NCBI GenBank assembly: GCA_964370445.1
Contig: CAYJJK010000034.1
Span: 1 to 23,908 of the forward strand
Reading direction: 5' to 3'
Length of the DNA stretch: 23,908 nt
Source: JAAYCI01 sp964370445
Lineage (GTDB): Bacteria > Bacillota > Clostridia > Oscillospirales > Ruminococcaceae
Shown: positions 23,360-23,908 of the stretch, piece by piece
Numbering within the stretch: the first letter of the stretch is position 1
Layout: each line of letters starts with the position of its first letter
Program-made: the position numbers and the translations under genes
The notes under the pieces: model-generated
The model's input: only the letters and a program-made list of their open reading frames with translations
The model's database searches: none
Told to the model about the DNA's origin: nothing

Positions 23360-23686
23360 ATGGTTGAATTGACAAAGGAAAACTTTGAAGCCGAAGTTCT
23401 TCAAGCAGAAGAATTGGTGTTTGTGGATTTCTGGAGCCCTAAGTGTGAGCCTTGCATGGCGCTTCTGCCAGAAGTAGAAGCATTTGCAGAGCGCAACGAG
23501 GGAAAAGCTAAATTTTGTAAACTGGACACTGCCGGCAACAAACGTTTGGCCATCTCTCAAAAAGTGATGGGTATTCCCACTTTGGTTTTCTACAAAGGTG
23601 GCGAAAAAGTGTGCGTGTTTGATAAAGCCGCTTTGGAAGCAGACGGCATTGCTGCTGTGGAAGCAAAACTTAGCGAGCTTGTTTAA
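23360..23686 (+). CDS. trxA: Thioredoxin of the glycine reductase operon
   Basis: This 108-residue single thioredoxin domain has both redox cysteines: FWSPKCEPC places Cys29 and Cys32 as C-E-P-C, with Lys in place of the Trp and Glu in place of the Gly of the common WCGPC. The cis-Pro loop MGIPTLVFY (Pro73) and LDTAGN are typical. It should pass electrons from TrxB to GrdA, which is reoxidised during glycine reduction to acetyl phosphate. Non-canonical CxPC motifs are known from thioredoxins of amino-acid-fermenting clostridia. The ATG follows AGAAAGGAG. The neighbours trxB and grdE support the role. Confidence 0.95.
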   Translation: MVELTKENFEAEVLQAEELVFVDFWSPKCEPCMALLPEVEAFAERNEGKAKFCKLDTAGNKRLAISQKVMGIPTLVFYKGGEKVCVFDKAALEADGIAAVEAKLSELV

Positions 23687-23694
23687 GCTGAAAA

Positions 23695-23713
23695 GGCCGG
23701 CGTAAAGCCGGCT
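23695..23713 (+). other. GC-rich hairpin between trxA and grdE
   Basis: GCCGGC-GTAAA-GCCGGC begins 9 bp after the trxA stop and has no T-run behind it, so it is more likely an mRNA-stabilising or processing hairpin than a terminator. Confidence 0.45.
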
Positions 23714-23745
23714 GGCAAATATTACATAAGAACTGGAGGGATACT

Positions 23746-23908
23746 ATGCGTTTGGAACTTGGCAACATTTTCATCAAAGATGTACAATTTGCAGACAAAA
23801 CAGAAGTGAAAAACGGAACTTTGTTTGTAAACAAAGATGAACTGGCCAAAGTTGCCGGCGATGATGAGCGGATTAAATCCGTGGAAGTTTTCCTGGCTCG
23901 CCCGGGAG
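23746..23908 (+). CDS. grdE: Glycine reductase proprotein GrdE, N-terminal part (cut by window end)
   Basis: Fifty-four codons are visible, beginning MRLELGNIFIKDVQFADKT, which matches the N-terminus of GrdE, the precursor of the two small subunits of the glycine-specific protein B. In the family the proprotein is cleaved at an internal Cys that becomes a pyruvoyl group and binds glycine as a Schiff base; that site lies beyond this window. The ATG follows TGGAGGG at good spacing. Its place after trxA fits the grdX-trxB-trxA-grdE order of clostridial glycine reductase operons, so grdA and grdB (UGA-containing) are expected next. Confidence 0.9.
   Translation, partial: MRLELGNIFIKDVQFADKTEVKNGTLFVNKDELAKVAGDDERIKSVEVFLARPG

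Noticed and set aside
23695..23713. Terminator after trxA
   Set aside because: The stem is strong but has no T-run, and grdE follows in the same direction as in known grd operons.
1..23908. CRISPR arrays, insertion sequences, integrase genes or phage genes
   Set aside because: No regularly spaced repeats, no transposase-like or integrase-like frame and no terminal inverted repeats were seen in the window.

Overview
The window looks like part of the genome of an anaerobic, amino-acid-fermenting member of the Clostridia (Bacillota), probably a draft or metagenome assembly because it carries two 10-N scaffold joins. The grounds are AGGAGG-type ribosome binding sites, TTGACA/TATAAT promoters, the protein families present, a complete selenocysteine-insertion module (selA, selB, tRNA-Sec) and the start of a glycine reductase operon (grdX, trxB, trxA, grdE).

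Layout. 1-2331 (+): the tail of a 2-oxoacid:acceptor oxidoreductase gamma subunit, an XRE-cupin regulator broken by an assembly gap and an in-frame TAG, and an AMP-forming acyl-CoA synthetase. 2612-5219 (-): the rpsO-pnp operon, with a long stem-loop in the pnp leader. 5643-10040 (+): the cyclic arginine/ornithine pathway argC-argJ-argB-argD behind a sigma-A promoter with ARG-box-like sites. 10172-14395 (-): a five-gene cluster made of an FkbH-like HAD enzyme, an acyl carrier protein, a MaoC dehydratase, a short-chain dehydrogenase and a large GNAT-like protein. 14590-17402 (+): the potassium uptake pair trkA-trkH, with trkA broken by the second gap. 17443-21002 (-): selA-selB followed by tRNA-Sec with its own promoter. 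21197 to the end (+): a glycine riboswitch with terminator, then grdX, a thioredoxin reductase carrying an extra degenerate thioredoxin domain, trxA, and the first codons of grdE.

How it fits together. The right half is a selenium and glycine module. SelA, SelB and tRNA-Sec provide UGA decoding. The divergently transcribed grd operon, controlled by a glycine riboswitch, encodes the redox supply (TrxB, TrxA) for glycine reductase, whose selenoprotein subunits GrdA and GrdB should lie just past the window. The left half is mostly housekeeping.

The least ordinary region is the FkbH-ACP-MaoC-SDR-GNAT cluster. It has an ACP and acyl-processing enzymes but no ketosynthase, so it probably builds a short acyl group (glyceryl, pyruvyl or lactyl are candidates) on the ACP and transfers it to an unknown acceptor. 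The second unusual item is the TrxB-thioredoxin fusion, whose extra domain has lost the nucleophilic cysteine.
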